Source of the DNA: an uncultured Corynebacterium sp.
GTDB lineage: Bacteria; Actinomycetota; Actinomycetes; Mycobacteriales; Mycobacteriaceae
Reading direction: 5' to 3'
Assembly (NCBI GenBank): GCA_943908385.1
Contig: CALTTF010000003.1
Location: 9,003-73,002, forward strand
DNA length: 64,000 nt
Positions within the stretch are counted from its first letter, which is position 1; each line of letters begins with the position of its first letter. The notes beneath the pieces were generated by a model. That model saw only the letters and a list, made by a program, of their open reading frames with translations. It was not told where the DNA came from and did no database searches. Both the position numbers and the translations under genes were made by a program. Shown here one piece after another: positions 20,527 through 29,524 of the stretch.

Positions 20527-21602
20527 GCACAGCAGCACCACAGCCAGGAAATAGTGTGACAGCACACGTCTCACCGCAGGACACTGCACCCGACGACAGA
20601 CTGCGGACACACACCGGCGTGGCGAAGCTGATCCGCCGCCCGGAGCTGGCCAGCCTGCTCGGCTTCCTCGCCATCCTCGCGCTCTTCATGGCGGTCGCGC
20701 CGGCCTTCCGGTCGTTCGAGGCGATGGCGACGATCCTCTACGCCAGCTCGACACTGGGCATCGTGGCTCTCGCCGTCGGCCTCCTCATGATCGGCGGTGA
20801 GTTCGATCTGTCCTCCGGAGTCGCCGTGACCACAGCGGCGCTCGCGGCCACGATGCTCAACTACAACCTGCACCTCAACTCGTGGGTGGGCGCGGGCTTT
20901 GCCCTGCTGATCTCCCTCGGCATCGGTGCGCTCAACGGAATTCTCGTTTCCCGCACCGGCATCGACAGCTTCCTAATCACCTTGGCGGCCTTCCTCATGC
21001 TGCAGGGCCTCAACCTCGCGGTGACCAAACTCGTCACCGGCCAGGTTGCCACGCCGACGATCGCGGACATGGAGGGCTTCCCGTCAGCCCGCACGTTCTT
21101 CGCCGGCAGCTTCCACATCGGGGGCGTGCGCATCAGCGTCACGGTCATTTGGTGGTTGTTGTTCGTCGCCATCGCGTCGTTCGTTTTGTTCCGCACGAAA
21201 TACGGCAACTGGATCACGGCCGTCGGCGGCAACGAAGAATCTGCGCGCGCAGTGGGCGTTCCCGTGCGCCGCGTCAAGGTCGCACTGTTCATGACGGTCG
21301 GTTTCGCCGCCTGGTTCGTCGGCATGCACACGCTGTTCGCGTTCGACTCGATCCAGGCCGGCCAGGGCGTGGGCAACGAATTCCTGTACATCATCGCGGC
21401 CGTGATCGGCGGCTGCGCGATGAAGGGCGGCCGCGGCACAGCCGTCGGCACGATGATCGGCGCGCTGATCTTCGGCATGACCAACCAGGGCATCGTCTAC
21501 GCCGGGTGGAATCCCGACTGGTTCAAATTCTTCCTCGGCGCGATGCTGCTTTTCGCAGTGTTCACCAACACGTCGTTTGCCAACATCACGAAGCGGAGGT
21601 AG
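20523..21602 (+). CDS. Sugar-type ABC transporter permease (RbsC/FrcC-like)
   Basis: A 359-residue integral membrane protein of the BPD_transp_2 family, the permease partner of ribose/fructose/inositol-type importers. A hydrophilic 40-residue N-terminus precedes about nine hydrophobic segments. Family landmarks are GGEFDLSSGVAV, LNGILVSRTGIDSFLITLAAFLMLQG and GGNEESARAVGVPVRRVK, the cytoplasmic coupling loop. The ATG overlaps the binding-protein stop (ATGA). A longer frame beginning at 20091 lies over the preceding gene and was trimmed. Confidence 0.9.
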   Translation: MSTAAPQPGNSVTAHVSPQDTAPDDRLRTHTGVAKLIRRPELASLLGFLAILALFMAVAPAFRSFEAMATILYASSTLGIVALAVGLLMIGGEFDLSSGVAVTTAALAATMLNYNLHLNSWVGAGFALLISLGIGALNGILVSRTGIDSFLITLAAFLMLQGLNLAVTKLVTGQVATPTIADMEGFPSARTFFAGSFHIGGVRISVTVIWWLLFVAIASFVLFRTKYGNWITAVGGNEESARAVGVPVRRVKVALFMTVGFAAWFVGMHTLFAFDSIQAGQGVGNEFLYIIAAVIGGCAMKGGRGTAVGTMIGALIFGMTNQGIVYAGWNPDWFKFFLGAMLLFAVFTNTSFANITKRR

Positions 21603-21605
21603 CCC

Positions 21606-22364
21606 ATGGCCATCATCGAATTGCGGGACATTACCAAGTCCTACGGCAGCTTCGACGCCCTCCGCGGAGTCGACCTCGACATCGAAGAGGGCGAGGTCAC
21701 GTGCGTGCTCGGCGACAACGGCGCCGGAAAATCTACGCTAATCAAGATTCTGGCGGGTTTGCACGAACAGACGAGCGGAGAGCTGCTTATCGACGGCTCA
21801 CCCGCCACCTTCTCCTCGCCCCGCGATGCGATCGACGCCGGGATCGCCACGGTGTACCAGACCCTGGCGGTGGTGGACGAGCTGAGCGTGTGGCGGAATT
21901 TCTTCCTGGGGCAGGAACTCACCGGTGCCTTCGGGATGCTCAAGCAGGCGGAGATGAAGCGGATCTGCTCGGAGCAGCTTCGCGAGATGGGCATCGACAT
22001 TCCCGATGTCGACGTGGAGATCGGCAATCTCTCCGGCGGCCAACGCCAGGTGGTGGCCATCGCGCGTGCGGTCTACTTCGGCGCCCGCGTCGTGGTGCTC
22101 GACGAGCCCACTGCGGCACTCGGCGTGAAGCAGTCAGGCGTGGTGCTCAAATTCATTGCTTCCGCCCGCAACCGCGGTGTCGCCGTCGTCTTCGTGACTC
22201 ACAATCCGCACCATGCGCACATGGTGGGGGACCATTTCACGATTTTGAAGCTCGGCCGCCAGGAATTGAACGCCTCGCGTGACGAGGTCACCCTGGACGA
22301 GCTCACCCGCGAGATGTCCGGCGGTGCTGAGCTCGAAGCGCTCAGCCACGAACTGCGCAACTAA
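21606..22364 (+). CDS. Sugar-type ABC transporter ATP-binding protein (FrcA-like, single domain)
   Basis: A 252-residue ABC ATPase that powers the importer. Walker A GDNGAGKST (about residue 37), signature LSGGQRQ, Walker B VVVLDEPTAALG and the H-loop FVTHN are all present. Unlike RbsA/MglA it has only one nucleotide-binding domain, as in FrcA-type systems, so it should act as a homodimer. It starts three bases after the permease. It ends 18 bases before the convergent membrane-protein gene, and no clear terminator was seen in that gap. Confidence 0.92.
   Translation: MAIIELRDITKSYGSFDALRGVDLDIEEGEVTCVLGDNGAGKSTLIKILAGLHEQTSGELLIDGSPATFSSPRDAIDAGIATVYQTLAVVDELSVWRNFFLGQELTGAFGMLKQAEMKRICSEQLREMGIDIPDVDVEIGNLSGGQRQVVAIARAVYFGARVVVLDEPTAALGVKQSGVVLKFIASARNRGVAVVFVTHNPHHAHMVGDHFTILKLGRQELNASRDEVTLDELTREMSGGAELEALSHELRN
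21785..21795 (-). repeat. CGTCGATAAGC signature word, copy 4 (in the ABC ATPase gene)
   Basis: Reverse copy, read as Leu-Ile-Asp with a CTT codon. Confidence 0.8.
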
Positions 22365-22382
22365 TCTCGCGCAGGCCAGTCA

Positions 22383-22841
22383 TTATCTGATGTATCCGGG
22401 GCTACCTGATGGGGCAGGAGCATCGAACGACCCCTCAGCGTCTCGAGGGGTCGGGCCAGATGTCGGGGTCGAAGTGACAGACGTCGACGTGGCGTAGACG
22501 GACGTGGTGGAGACCGACGTCGATGAGGTGATACCGCCGTCAGTCTCACTGTCGGCATACATCAGGGCGAAGAACGCGAAACCGACGACGAACAAGACAC
22601 CGATGACGAGCATGATGAGCGGCAACAGCGCGGTGAACACCACGACCAGCCCCGCGAGGCAGCCGCTGTTGGACCTGTCGTTCTGCGGCATTGCGTAATA
22701 CGGCGACGGCTGTCCGAATGGCTGACCCTGGTGCGGTCCCGGCTGTTGGCCGTGCTGGTATCCCTGGGCGCCGTGGCCGGGGTAGGCGCCGGGCTGCTGC
22801 GGGTTGTGGGGCGGGTACTGGTTGCCGTACGGGTTCGACAT
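22383..22841 (-). CDS. Small membrane protein with a Pro/Gln/Gly/Tyr-rich N-terminus
   Basis: 152 residues. The first 60 or so are low complexity (MSNPYGNQYPPHNPQQPGAY, then more Gly/Gln/Pro). One strong hydrophobic segment follows near residues 65-95 (LAGLVVVFTALLPLIMLVIG, then VLFVVGFAFFAL), possibly two helices, and then a Ser/Thr/Val-rich tail of about 50 residues. The start was placed at 22841 because GGAG lies 8-10 bases upstream; an in-frame start at 22904 has no such support. The arrangement resembles many actinobacterial small envelope proteins of unknown role. The tail is a Thr/Ser/Val repeat (SSTSVSTTSVYATSTSVTST). Confidence 0.65.
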   Translation of the reverse strand: MSNPYGNQYPPHNPQQPGAYPGHGAQGYQHGQQPGPHQGQPFGQPSPYYAMPQNDRSNSGCLAGLVVVFTALLPLIMLVIGVLFVVGFAFFALMYADSETDGGITSSTSVSTTSVYATSTSVTSTPTSGPTPRDAEGSFDAPAPSGSPGYIR

Positions 22842-22925
22842 CGCGGTGCTCCGTTGCTGACGTATCTCCGGTGGGTGTCCTTTTGTGTCCCTATTATCCA
22901 CCACCGTGGATGGGAGCGTGGAGCG

Positions 22926-23396
22926 TTAGTCCTGGTTGTTTTCGGCGGCCAAGTTCGCCTGCGCCTCGACGATCTGCTCGTGGAGAGCGGACATGGCGTT
23001 GTGGGCGCTGACGACGCCGTTGACGGCGGTCTGGACAGCGGAGCGCAGCTGGGCGTCGGTCATGCCGGCGGCGACGGACTGCTCAGCCTCGGTGCGCACG
23101 ACGATGTTCTCTGCACGGTTGCCCACGATCGCGCGTGCGCCGATCAGCGTCGAGTTCACCTCGTTGGCGGCCAGGTAGTAGGACGCGTCGGGGGAGTCAG
23201 CGGCGGTGTCGGTCTCCGAGTCGGCGCGGACAATGAACACCGAGTCGAGCAGAACCACCATGAGTTCGAGCTCCTCGTGCGTGCCGTGGGCGGCGCGGCC
23301 GCTGGCGTCGGCGGTAATGCCAATGCCGGACTGGGAGGCAGCATCGACAATGCGGTCGATGGTGACCTGGCTGGGGGTCGTGTTCTGGTCGGTCAT
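22926..23396 (-). CDS. YbjN-like / type III secretion chaperone-like fold protein, copy B
   Basis: 156 residues, acidic, with no signal peptide. The N-terminal third (TIDRIVDAASQSGIGITADA, then ELELMVVLLDSVFIVRADSE) resembles the beta-alpha layout of YbjN-domain proteins, followed by an Ala-rich helix with heptad-like spacing. It starts one base after the stop codon of the other YbjN-like gene, so they form a pair. Its role is unknown; YbjN-family proteins are generally small cytoplasmic proteins without known enzymatic activity. Confidence 0.65.
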   Translation of the reverse strand: MTDQNTTPSQVTIDRIVDAASQSGIGITADASGRAAHGTHEELELMVVLLDSVFIVRADSETDTAADSPDASYYLAANEVNSTLIGARAIVGNRAENIVVRTEAEQSVAAGMTDAQLRSAVQTAVNGVVSAHNAMSALHEQIVEAQANLAAENNQD

Positions 23397-23397
23397 A

Positions 23398-23892
23398 TTA
23401 GTTCTCCTCCCACGTCACAGCGGTCGGGAAAGATTCCGCGAGGTAGTCGAATGCCTGCATCGTCGAGTGGATCGACGTGACAACAAAGGCGCCGAGCTGA
23501 TTCGGCGACAGCCCCTTGCTCACATCGAGGGTGCGCACGCCGGTGATGGCGAGAGTGTTCTCCTCACTCTGGAAGAAGCGCAGCGTCGGGGTGAAGTGCG
23601 TCTGGTTGTACTCGTTGGTGGCGTGCAGCAGGGACGGCACATCTTCCGGGGCGAATTCGCCGCGCCAGACGGACTCGAACACGAGCGTGCCGTCGTCGAA
23701 GGTGAAGACCATCGCGGCGTTGACGAAGCCGGTGCGCACGACGGGCTCTTCCAGGCGGTACTCGAGTTCTTCGCCTTCCAGGACAGTGGCGATATCGGCC
23801 AGGGTGATGTCGCGGACAACGTCGTTATCGGCGTCGGAATGAGCGCCGGCGGCATCTGTGTCCGTGACGGGATTGTCGTTCGGTGTTGTCAT
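23398..23892 (-). CDS. YbjN-domain protein, copy A
   Basis: 164 residues: an acidic 25-residue lead-in, then DITLADIATVLEGEELEYRL and FTFDDGTLVFESVWRGEF. NEYNQTHFTPTLRFFQ, the conserved core of YbjN proteins, and a helix (GAFVVTSIHSTMQAFDYLAE) follow. The start at 23892 was chosen because it gives the family N-terminus; an open frame extends upstream to 24411 but lies antisense within the epimerase gene's frame and is not credible. It lies 11 bases downstream of the epimerase gene and one base ahead of copy B. The function is unknown. Confidence 0.8.
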   Translation of the reverse strand: MTTPNDNPVTDTDAAGAHSDADNDVVRDITLADIATVLEGEELEYRLEEPVVRTGFVNAAMVFTFDDGTLVFESVWRGEFAPEDVPSLLHATNEYNQTHFTPTLRFFQSEENTLAITGVRTLDVSKGLSPNQLGAFVVTSIHSTMQAFDYLAESFPTAVTWEEN

Positions 23893-23903
23893 GGCACCCC
23901 AGG

Positions 23904-25289
23904 CTACAGATCTCTCGCCGGGTGGAGGTAGTCCTCTTTTCCGAGCTCGTGGCGTAGCGCATCGGTGAGGTTCGGGAAGCGGAAGTGGTGGCCGAGGGCG
24001 TTCAGCGCGGCGGGTTCGACGCGCTGGTCGGCGAGAGCGAGTTCGCGTGCGCCCTCGTCGCCGAGGAGGAGCTTTGGTCCGAATTCGGGAATGCCGAGCA
24101 ACTCCGGGCGGTGCAGCAGCGACGTGAGGGACTGCGACAATTCCGCGTTGGTCACAGGATTCGGGGAAGTGGCGTTGACGGGGCCGGACAGTGAATCGTC
24201 GAAAAGCGCGCGGAAATAGATATCGGTGAGGTCGTCGAGCGCCACCCACGACATCCAGAATTCGCCGTCGCCGAAACGTGCGCTCATCGCGGTTTGCGCA
24301 GACAGCTTCAGCAATGGGAGCAGGCCGCCCGCGCCGGACAGCGCAAGCCCTGTGCGGATATTCACCGTGCGGACTCCGGCCTCCCGCGCCGGGGACGTGG
24401 CGCGTTCCCACTCCTCGACGACATCGGCTAAGAAGCCGTCGCCGCGGCCGTCAGTCTCCGTGTGCGGATGGTCCCCGGCATCGGATCCGTAAAAGCCGAC
24501 CGCTGAGGCGCTGACGAAGGTCTGGATTCCGGACTCGGCGGCGAGACGAGCAAGGCGGCGGGTCGGGCCGATGCGGGAGGAATAGATCTCAGCCTTGTGC
24601 GCGTCGGTGAAACGTCCCATGATCGACTCGCCGGCCAGGTGGATGACTGCGTCGATGCCGTCAAAAAGCTCCGCGTCGGGGTTTTCCATGTCCCAATGGC
24701 GCTGGGGAAGCGGACTGTTGTGTCGCGGCGTGCCGCGCACGAGTTGGATCACCGTGTGGCCTGCGGTGGTCAGCTGCGCTGTGAGTGCGGTGCCGACGAG
24801 TCCGCGGGAACCGGTCATGGCGACGGTGAGTGTGCGCGGCTGGTCGTCGTGGCCGGTCGTGCCCAGCTGGTTCATGCGTTCAAGGAACGCGATGTCTTCG
24901 GCGAGCTGGTGCTGGCGGTAGGCGAAGGCGGGAGCGAGCACCTTTTCCGGAACTGTGGTGTGCACGGTGTCGGTGATGCGCGTGCGCCCGCCGAGCTCTT
25001 CGAAGCGGTGCTCGTGGCGCCACTTTGTCAGCTGCTTGACCGGAGCGTTGGCGGCCTCATCGACGAACTGCTGCTGGTCGATGAAGCCTTGCGGCTGGTG
25101 GCGGGCGACTCATTTTTGGCCGGCGGGCAGGGAGAACACTGTGGTGCCGTCTTTAAGCGAATCAGCGCCGGAGACGACGGTCATCGGCAAAAGCGGCGGG
25201 GTCAGACGGTGCACGGCGCCGGGCCGGGTGTGCCAGCGCCAGACGTCGATAAGCGGTGCGGCGATGGTGTGTGTTGCTGCGAGTGACAA
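23904..25289 (-). pseudogene. SRPBCC-NAD(P) epimerase (TIGR01777/DUF1731) gene interrupted by an in-frame TGA
   Basis: Two-domain gene reading from a likely TTG at 25289. An SRPBCC/cyclase-like N-terminal domain of about 135 codons (starting SLAATHTIAAPLIDVWRWHT) leads into a sugar-epimerase-like domain: MTGSRGLVGTALTAQL nucleotide loop, IHLAGESIMGRFTDAHK, SASAVGFYGSDAGD, and a DUF1731 C-terminus. The frame is broken by TGA at 25110-25112, where the neighbouring residues (PAGQK before, VARHQPQGF after) indicate a Trp codon. No other frame change is needed. A truncated product starting at GTG 24965 could still carry the whole epimerase domain (353 residues). It may be a real pseudogene, a one-base sequencing error (TGG to TGA), or two polypeptides. 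Confidence 0.75.
25244..25254 (+). repeat. CGTCGATAAGC signature word, copy 5 (antisense in the interrupted epimerase gene)
   Basis: Forward copy. On the minus-strand coding frame it reads Leu-Ile-Asp with a CTT codon, inside the SRPBCC part upstream of the TGA. Confidence 0.8.
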
Positions 25290-25390
25290 AGCTGGTGACC
25301 TGTTCGTTAAAAATTGATCGGCGATGAAGTGCTACTGTGGCAGGCGTCTACCAAGCATAGGCAGGCCCCAAAAGAAGCATCCTTTAAATT

Positions 25391-25415
25391 CCGCACAGAG
25401 AGGCGGGGAAGGAGG
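25391..25415 (+). promoter_or_regulatory. Candidate PyrR-binding hairpin abutting the pyrR ribosome site
   Basis: CCGC at 25391-25394 can pair with GCGG at 25403-25406. This presents the loop CAGAGA (25396-25401) followed by GG, matching the CNGNGA hexaloop and GG of the PyrR binding-loop consensus. The base just before the loop is A where the consensus has C. GGAGG, the pyrR ribosome site, starts five bases after the stem. There is no terminator or antiterminator pair in the leader, so translational repression of the first gene, as reported for mycobacterial PyrR, fits better than attenuation. Confidence 0.5.
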
Positions 25416-25419
25416 TTCG

Positions 25420-25974
25420 ATGAGTGCCACAGAGTTGCTTGACGCTAGTGACGTCTCGCGCACGATTGCACGCATCGCGCACCAGATCATCGAGAAAACT
25501 GCGCTCGATTCCGACGGTGCTCCACCACTGATCATTCTGGGCATTCCCTCAGGCGGAGTGCCCTTGGCCCAGCGAATCGCGGCGGCGATCGAGGAGTTTT
25601 CGGGGGTGAGCGTTCCGGTCGGCAGCCTCGATGTGACGCTCTACCGCGATGACCTCCGCGGACGTCCGCACCGCGCGCTGGCGCCGACCGACATCCCGGG
25701 AAATATCAACGGCGCGACGATCGTCCTCGTCGACGACGTGCTGTTCTCCGGACGAACCATCCGCGCCGCGCTCGATTCGCTGAGCGATATCGGCCGCCCG
25801 GAAGCTATCCAGCTCGCGGTCCTCGTCGACCGCGGCCACCGCGCGCTTCCGATCCGCGCGGACTACGTGGGCAAGAATATTCCGACGGCGATCACGGAGG
25901 ACGTCCGCGTGACGCTCACCCCGCTCGACGACGCCGATGCCGTCCTCCTGGTCAAAGAGGAGGACGAAGAATGA
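25420..25974 (+). CDS. pyrR: Bifunctional pyr operon RNA-binding regulator / uracil phosphoribosyltransferase
   Basis: 184-residue PRT-fold protein that binds pyr mRNA when UMP/UTP is high and can make UMP from uracil and PRPP. It shows [10 protein letters not shown], the [14 protein letters not shown] loop, DVTLYRDDL and the PRPP-binding [18 protein letters not shown]. The ATG at 25420 has GGAGG four bases upstream. The candidate binding hairpin lies directly ahead. It overlaps pyrB by four bases (ATGA) and heads the complete UMP operon. Confidence 0.96.
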   Translation: MSATELLDASDVSRTIARIAHQIIEKTALDSDGAPPLIILGIPSGGVPLAQRIAAAIEEFSGVSVPVGSLDVTLYRDDLRGRPHRALAPTDIPGNINGATIVLVDDVLFSGRTIRAALDSLSDIGRPEAIQLAVLVDRGHRALPIRADYVGKNIPTAITEDVRVTLTPLDDADAVLLVKEEDEE

Positions 25975-26933
25975 AACACCTCATCAGCATCGCGGATTTG
26001 AGCCGTGACGAGATCATCGGCCTGATGGATGAAGCCGACCGTTTCCGCGAGGCGCTCGACGGCCGTGAAATGAAGAAGCTGCCCACCTTGCGCGGCCGGA
26101 CGGTGTTCACGCTGTTCTACGAGAACTCCACCCGCACGCGCTCGTCGTTCGAGACCGCGGGCAAGTGGATGAGCGCGGACGTCATCAACGTCTCCGCCTC
26201 GAGCTCCAGCGTGAAGAAGGGCGAATCCCTCAAGGACACCGCTAGCACGCTGCGCTCCGTCGGCGCGGACGCGATCATCATGCGCCACCCGTCGTCCGGC
26301 GCGCCGAACCTGCTCCGTAAGTGGGTGCCCGGCGCCGCCATCATCAACGCGGGCGACGGGTCGCACCAGCACCCGACACAAGCGCTTCTCGACGCCGTGA
26401 CCATGCGCCAGCACATCGGCGATGTCGCCGGCAAGAAGGTCCTCATCGTGGGCGATATCCTGCACTCCCGCGTTGCGCGGTCGAACGTCGACGTGCTCAA
26501 CGCTTTGGGCGCAGACGTCGTGCTCGTCGCGCCGCCGACGCTCATGCCGACGGGCGTGGAGCACTGGTCGTGCTCCGTCGAATACGACTTCGATGCGGCA
26601 CTGGCAGACGCGCGCAGTGAAAAATCCGCGCCGATCGCGGCAGTGATGATGCTGCGCGTGCAGGCCGAGCGCATGAACGGCGGGTTCTTCCCGTCGCACC
26701 GCGAATACGCGACGCTGTACGGGCTGAGCAAGGATCGTGCGGACCTGCTCGGCGACGACACCCTCATCATGCATCCAGGCCCGATGCTGCGCGGCATGGA
26801 AATCAACTTTGACGTCGCCGAGCGCGACAACACGGTGGTCCTCGATCAAGTCACCAACGGCGTGTACACCCGCATGGCGGTGCTGTTCACGCTGCTCGCG
26901 AGCGGCGAAGACGCGCTGGAAGGAAAGGAGTAG
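25971..26933 (+). CDS. pyrB: Aspartate carbamoyltransferase catalytic subunit
   Basis: Condenses carbamoyl phosphate with aspartate, the first committed step of pyrimidine synthesis. The 320-residue protein has the carbamoyl-phosphate site [19 protein letters not shown] (about residue 47), HPSSGAP, the aspartate-side [14 protein letters not shown] and [12 protein letters not shown]. No regulatory pyrI gene is present, as expected in actinobacteria. The start overlaps pyrR and the stop is four bases before pyrC. Confidence 0.97.
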   Translation: MKHLISIADLSRDEIIGLMDEADRFREALDGREMKKLPTLRGRTVFTLFYENSTRTRSSFETAGKWMSADVINVSASSSSVKKGESLKDTASTLRSVGADAIIMRHPSSGAPNLLRKWVPGAAIINAGDGSHQHPTQALLDAVTMRQHIGDVAGKKVLIVGDILHSRVARSNVDVLNALGADVVLVAPPTLMPTGVEHWSCSVEYDFDAALADARSEKSAPIAAVMMLRVQAERMNGGFFPSHREYATLYGLSKDRADLLGDDTLIMHPGPMLRGMEINFDVAERDNTVVLDQVTNGVYTRMAVLFTLLASGEDALEGKE

Positions 26934-26937
26934 GGAA

Positions 26938-28230
26938 GTGACGACACTCGCATTGAACAACGTCCGCCCCTACGGCGAAGACGAAATCAGCATTCTCATC
27001 GACGTCGCCGACGGCGTGATCGACTCTATCGGCGAGAACCCGTTCGACGACGCCGACGAGGTCATGGACTGCGGCGGCAATGTGCTGCTCCCGGGGCTGG
27101 TGGATATGCACGTCCACCTGCGCGAGCCGGGCCGCGAAGACACCGAGACCATCGCCACCGGTTCAGACGCCGCGGCGGCTGGCGGCTTCACCGCCGTGTT
27201 CACCATGGCGAACACCCAGCCGGTGATCGACCAGCCTTTCCTCGCCGACGCGGTGTGGGACAAAGGCCAGGCGTACGGCACATGCGACGTCTACCCGGTC
27301 GGGTCCATCACCAAGGGCCTGAAGGGCGAATCGCTCACCGAGATCGGCCTGATGTCCCGCGGGCACGTGAAGATGTTCTCCGACGACGGCAAGTGCGTCA
27401 ACGACCCGCAGCTGATGCGCCGCGCCATCGAGTACGCGAAGGCGTACGACGTGGTGCTGGCCCAGCACGCGGAAGACCACCGCATGACCGAAGGTTCTGT
27501 CGCCCATGAGGGCGAGAACGCCGCACGGCTGGGCCTGCGCGGCTGGCCGCGCGTCGCCGAGGAGTCGATCGTGGCACGCGACCTCATCATGACCCGCGAC
27601 TACGGCGGCCGCTACCACCTCTGCCACGCGTCCACCGAGGGCACCGTTTCGCTCCTCCGTTGGGCGAAGGAACAGGGCATCGATGTCTCCGCCGAAGTCA
27701 CCCCGCACCACCTGCTGCTCACCGACGCCAAGCTGGAGAGCTACGACGGCGTCTACCGCGTCAACCCGCCGCTGCGCGAGGACCGCGACACGGTCGCGCT
27801 GCGCGACGCGCTGCTCGACGGCACCATCGACGTCGTCGCCACCGACCATGCCCCGCACGGCTCCGAAGACAAGTGCGTGGAGTTCGAGAACGCCAAGCCC
27901 GGCATGATCGGCCTGGAAACCTCGCTCGCGATCATCGCGCAGGTCTTCGTCGAGTCCGGTCTGGCTGACTGGCGCTTCGTGGCCAAGGTCATGAGCGAGC
28001 GCCCGGCCGAAATTCTCCGCCTCGCCGACCAGGGCCGTCCGATCGAGGTGGGCGAGCCCGCCAACCTCACGCTCATCGACCCGGAGTCAGCCTGGACCGC
28101 CGCGGGGGAGGAGATGGCCTCTAAATCGAAGAACACCCCGTACGAGGGATCCTCGTTCAAGACGCAGGTGGTGGCTACCTGGCTTCGCGGCCGGCAGACA
28201 TTCGACGTGACTGAATCCCGACAGAACTGA
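26938..28230 (+). CDS. pyrC: Dihydroorotase
   Basis: Cyclises carbamoyl aspartate to dihydroorotate. The 430-residue class I amidohydrolase has the metal-binding [10 protein letters not shown] (about residue 60), the [10 protein letters not shown] region, [12 protein letters not shown] and the catalytic ATDHAPHG. The start is GTG at 26938, preceded by GGAAAGGAGTAGGG spanning the pyrB stop. An ATG 201 bases upstream in this frame is inside pyrB and was rejected. Confidence 0.96.
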   Translation: MTTLALNNVRPYGEDEISILIDVADGVIDSIGENPFDDADEVMDCGGNVLLPGLVDMHVHLREPGREDTETIATGSDAAAAGGFTAVFTMANTQPVIDQPFLADAVWDKGQAYGTCDVYPVGSITKGLKGESLTEIGLMSRGHVKMFSDDGKCVNDPQLMRRAIEYAKAYDVVLAQHAEDHRMTEGSVAHEGENAARLGLRGWPRVAEESIVARDLIMTRDYGGRYHLCHASTEGTVSLLRWAKEQGIDVSAEVTPHHLLLTDAKLESYDGVYRVNPPLREDRDTVALRDALLDGTIDVVATDHAPHGSEDKCVEFENAKPGMIGLETSLAIIAQVFVESGLADWRFVAKVMSERPAEILRLADQGRPIEVGEPANLTLIDPESAWTAAGEEMASKSKNTPYEGSSFKTQVVATWLRGRQTFDVTESRQN

Positions 28231-28315
28231 CCAGCACAGGCGCCGTCGTCGCACCGACACCGACACCGGCGCCGCCCAACCAAAGCGTGAATAGAGCGAA
28301 AAGAAGGAAACACAC

Positions 28316-29509
28316 ATGAGCACTGACCGCATTCCCGCCGTGCTGGTCCTAGCAGACGGCACGACCTTCCCGGGCTTCGCCTTCGGCGCCGCCGCCTCTG
28401 AACCCGTCTTCGGCGAGGCAGTTTTCACCACGGCCATGACCGGGTACCAGGAGACGATGACCGACCCGTCCTACCACCGCCAGATTGTCGTCGCCGCGGC
28501 ACCGCAAATCGGCAACACCGGCTGGAACGACGAAGACAACGAATCCCACGACAACCGCATCTGGGTCGCCGGCCTCGTTATCCGCGACCTGTCGAAGCGC
28601 GTCTCCAACTGGCGCGCAGAGCGCAGTCTCGAAGACGAAATGACAAACCAGGGTGTCGTCGGAATCTATGGCGTAGACACACGTTCTCTGGTCCGCCACC
28701 TGCGCAATTACGGATCGATCGCCGCCGGGATCTTCACCGGCGAGGAGGCTCGAGGCGACGTCGATAAGCTCGTAGCCCGCGTAAAAGAGCAACCTGCGAT
28801 GTCGGGCGCAGACCTCTCCGCGGAAGTCTCCACCGACGAGCCGTACGTGATTGAGGCGGTGGGCGAGAAACGCTACACCGTCGTCGCGTACGACATGGGC
28901 ATCAAGTCCGCGACCCCCGGACATTTCGCGCAGCGCGGGATCGAGACGATCGTCGTCCCCGCCGGCACGACCTTCGACGGTATTCAGAAGCACAACCCGG
29001 ACGGGGTATTCATCTCCAACGGTCCGGGCGACCCCGCGACCGCGGACGACATGGTCGCTGTGACCCGCGACGTGATCGCGGGCGGCATCCCGCTGTTCGG
29101 CATCTGCTTCGGCAACCAGATCCTCGGCCGCGCGCTCGGCCTGGACACCTACAAACTCAAATTCGGCCACCGCGGCGTGAATGTCCCGGTCAAGAACCAC
29201 GTGACCGGAAAGATCGACATCACCTCGCAGAACCACGGCTTCGCGGTCAAGCTCCCTGACGGTTTCACCTCACAGGACGTCAAGGACGGCACCACCTTCG
29301 ACACAGACTTCGGTCCGGCGCTCGTCACCCACACATGCCTCAACGACGGGGTCGTTGAAGGCGTCGCGCTGAAATCCGGGAAGGCCTACTCCGTCCAGTA
29401 CCACCCGGAATCCGCGGCGGGCCCGCACGACGCTAACCCGCTCTTCGACCAGTTCGTGGCGCTCATGGACGACCACAAAGCGGCGAAGAACTCCACCGAG
29501 CAGAACTAA
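28316..29509 (+). CDS. carA: Carbamoyl-phosphate synthase small (glutaminase) subunit
   Basis: Hydrolyses glutamine and passes ammonia to CarB. The 397-residue protein has the CarA-specific N-terminal domain (VLADGTTFPGFAFG to DTRSLVRHLRNYG) and a class I glutamine amidotransferase domain. The nucleophile Cys is in FGICFGNQILGRALG, and SVQYHPESAAG carries the His and Glu. AGAAGGAA precedes the ATG. The 85-base gap after pyrC is the largest inside the operon and holds no visible terminator. Confidence 0.97.
   Translation: MSTDRIPAVLVLADGTTFPGFAFGAAASEPVFGEAVFTTAMTGYQETMTDPSYHRQIVVAAAPQIGNTGWNDEDNESHDNRIWVAGLVIRDLSKRVSNWRAERSLEDEMTNQGVVGIYGVDTRSLVRHLRNYGSIAAGIFTGEEARGDVDKLVARVKEQPAMSGADLSAEVSTDEPYVIEAVGEKRYTVVAYDMGIKSATPGHFAQRGIETIVVPAGTTFDGIQKHNPDGVFISNGPGDPATADDMVAVTRDVIAGGIPLFGICFGNQILGRALGLDTYKLKFGHRGVNVPVKNHVTGKIDITSQNHGFAVKLPDGFTSQDVKDGTTFDTDFGPALVTHTCLNDGVVEGVALKSGKAYSVQYHPESAAGPHDANPLFDQFVALMDDHKAAKNSTEQN
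28759..28769 (+). repeat. CGTCGATAAGC signature word, copy 6 (in carA)
   Basis: Forward copy, read in carA as Val-Asp-Lys. Confidence 0.8.
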
Positions 29510-29524
29510 CCAGGAAGGGAAACA

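Noticed and set aside
22428..22453. Inverted repeat CGACCCCTC...GAGGGGTCG
   Set aside because: It lies within the coding tail of the minus-strand membrane protein and has no T-tract on either strand, so it was not called a terminator. It may slow convergent transcription.
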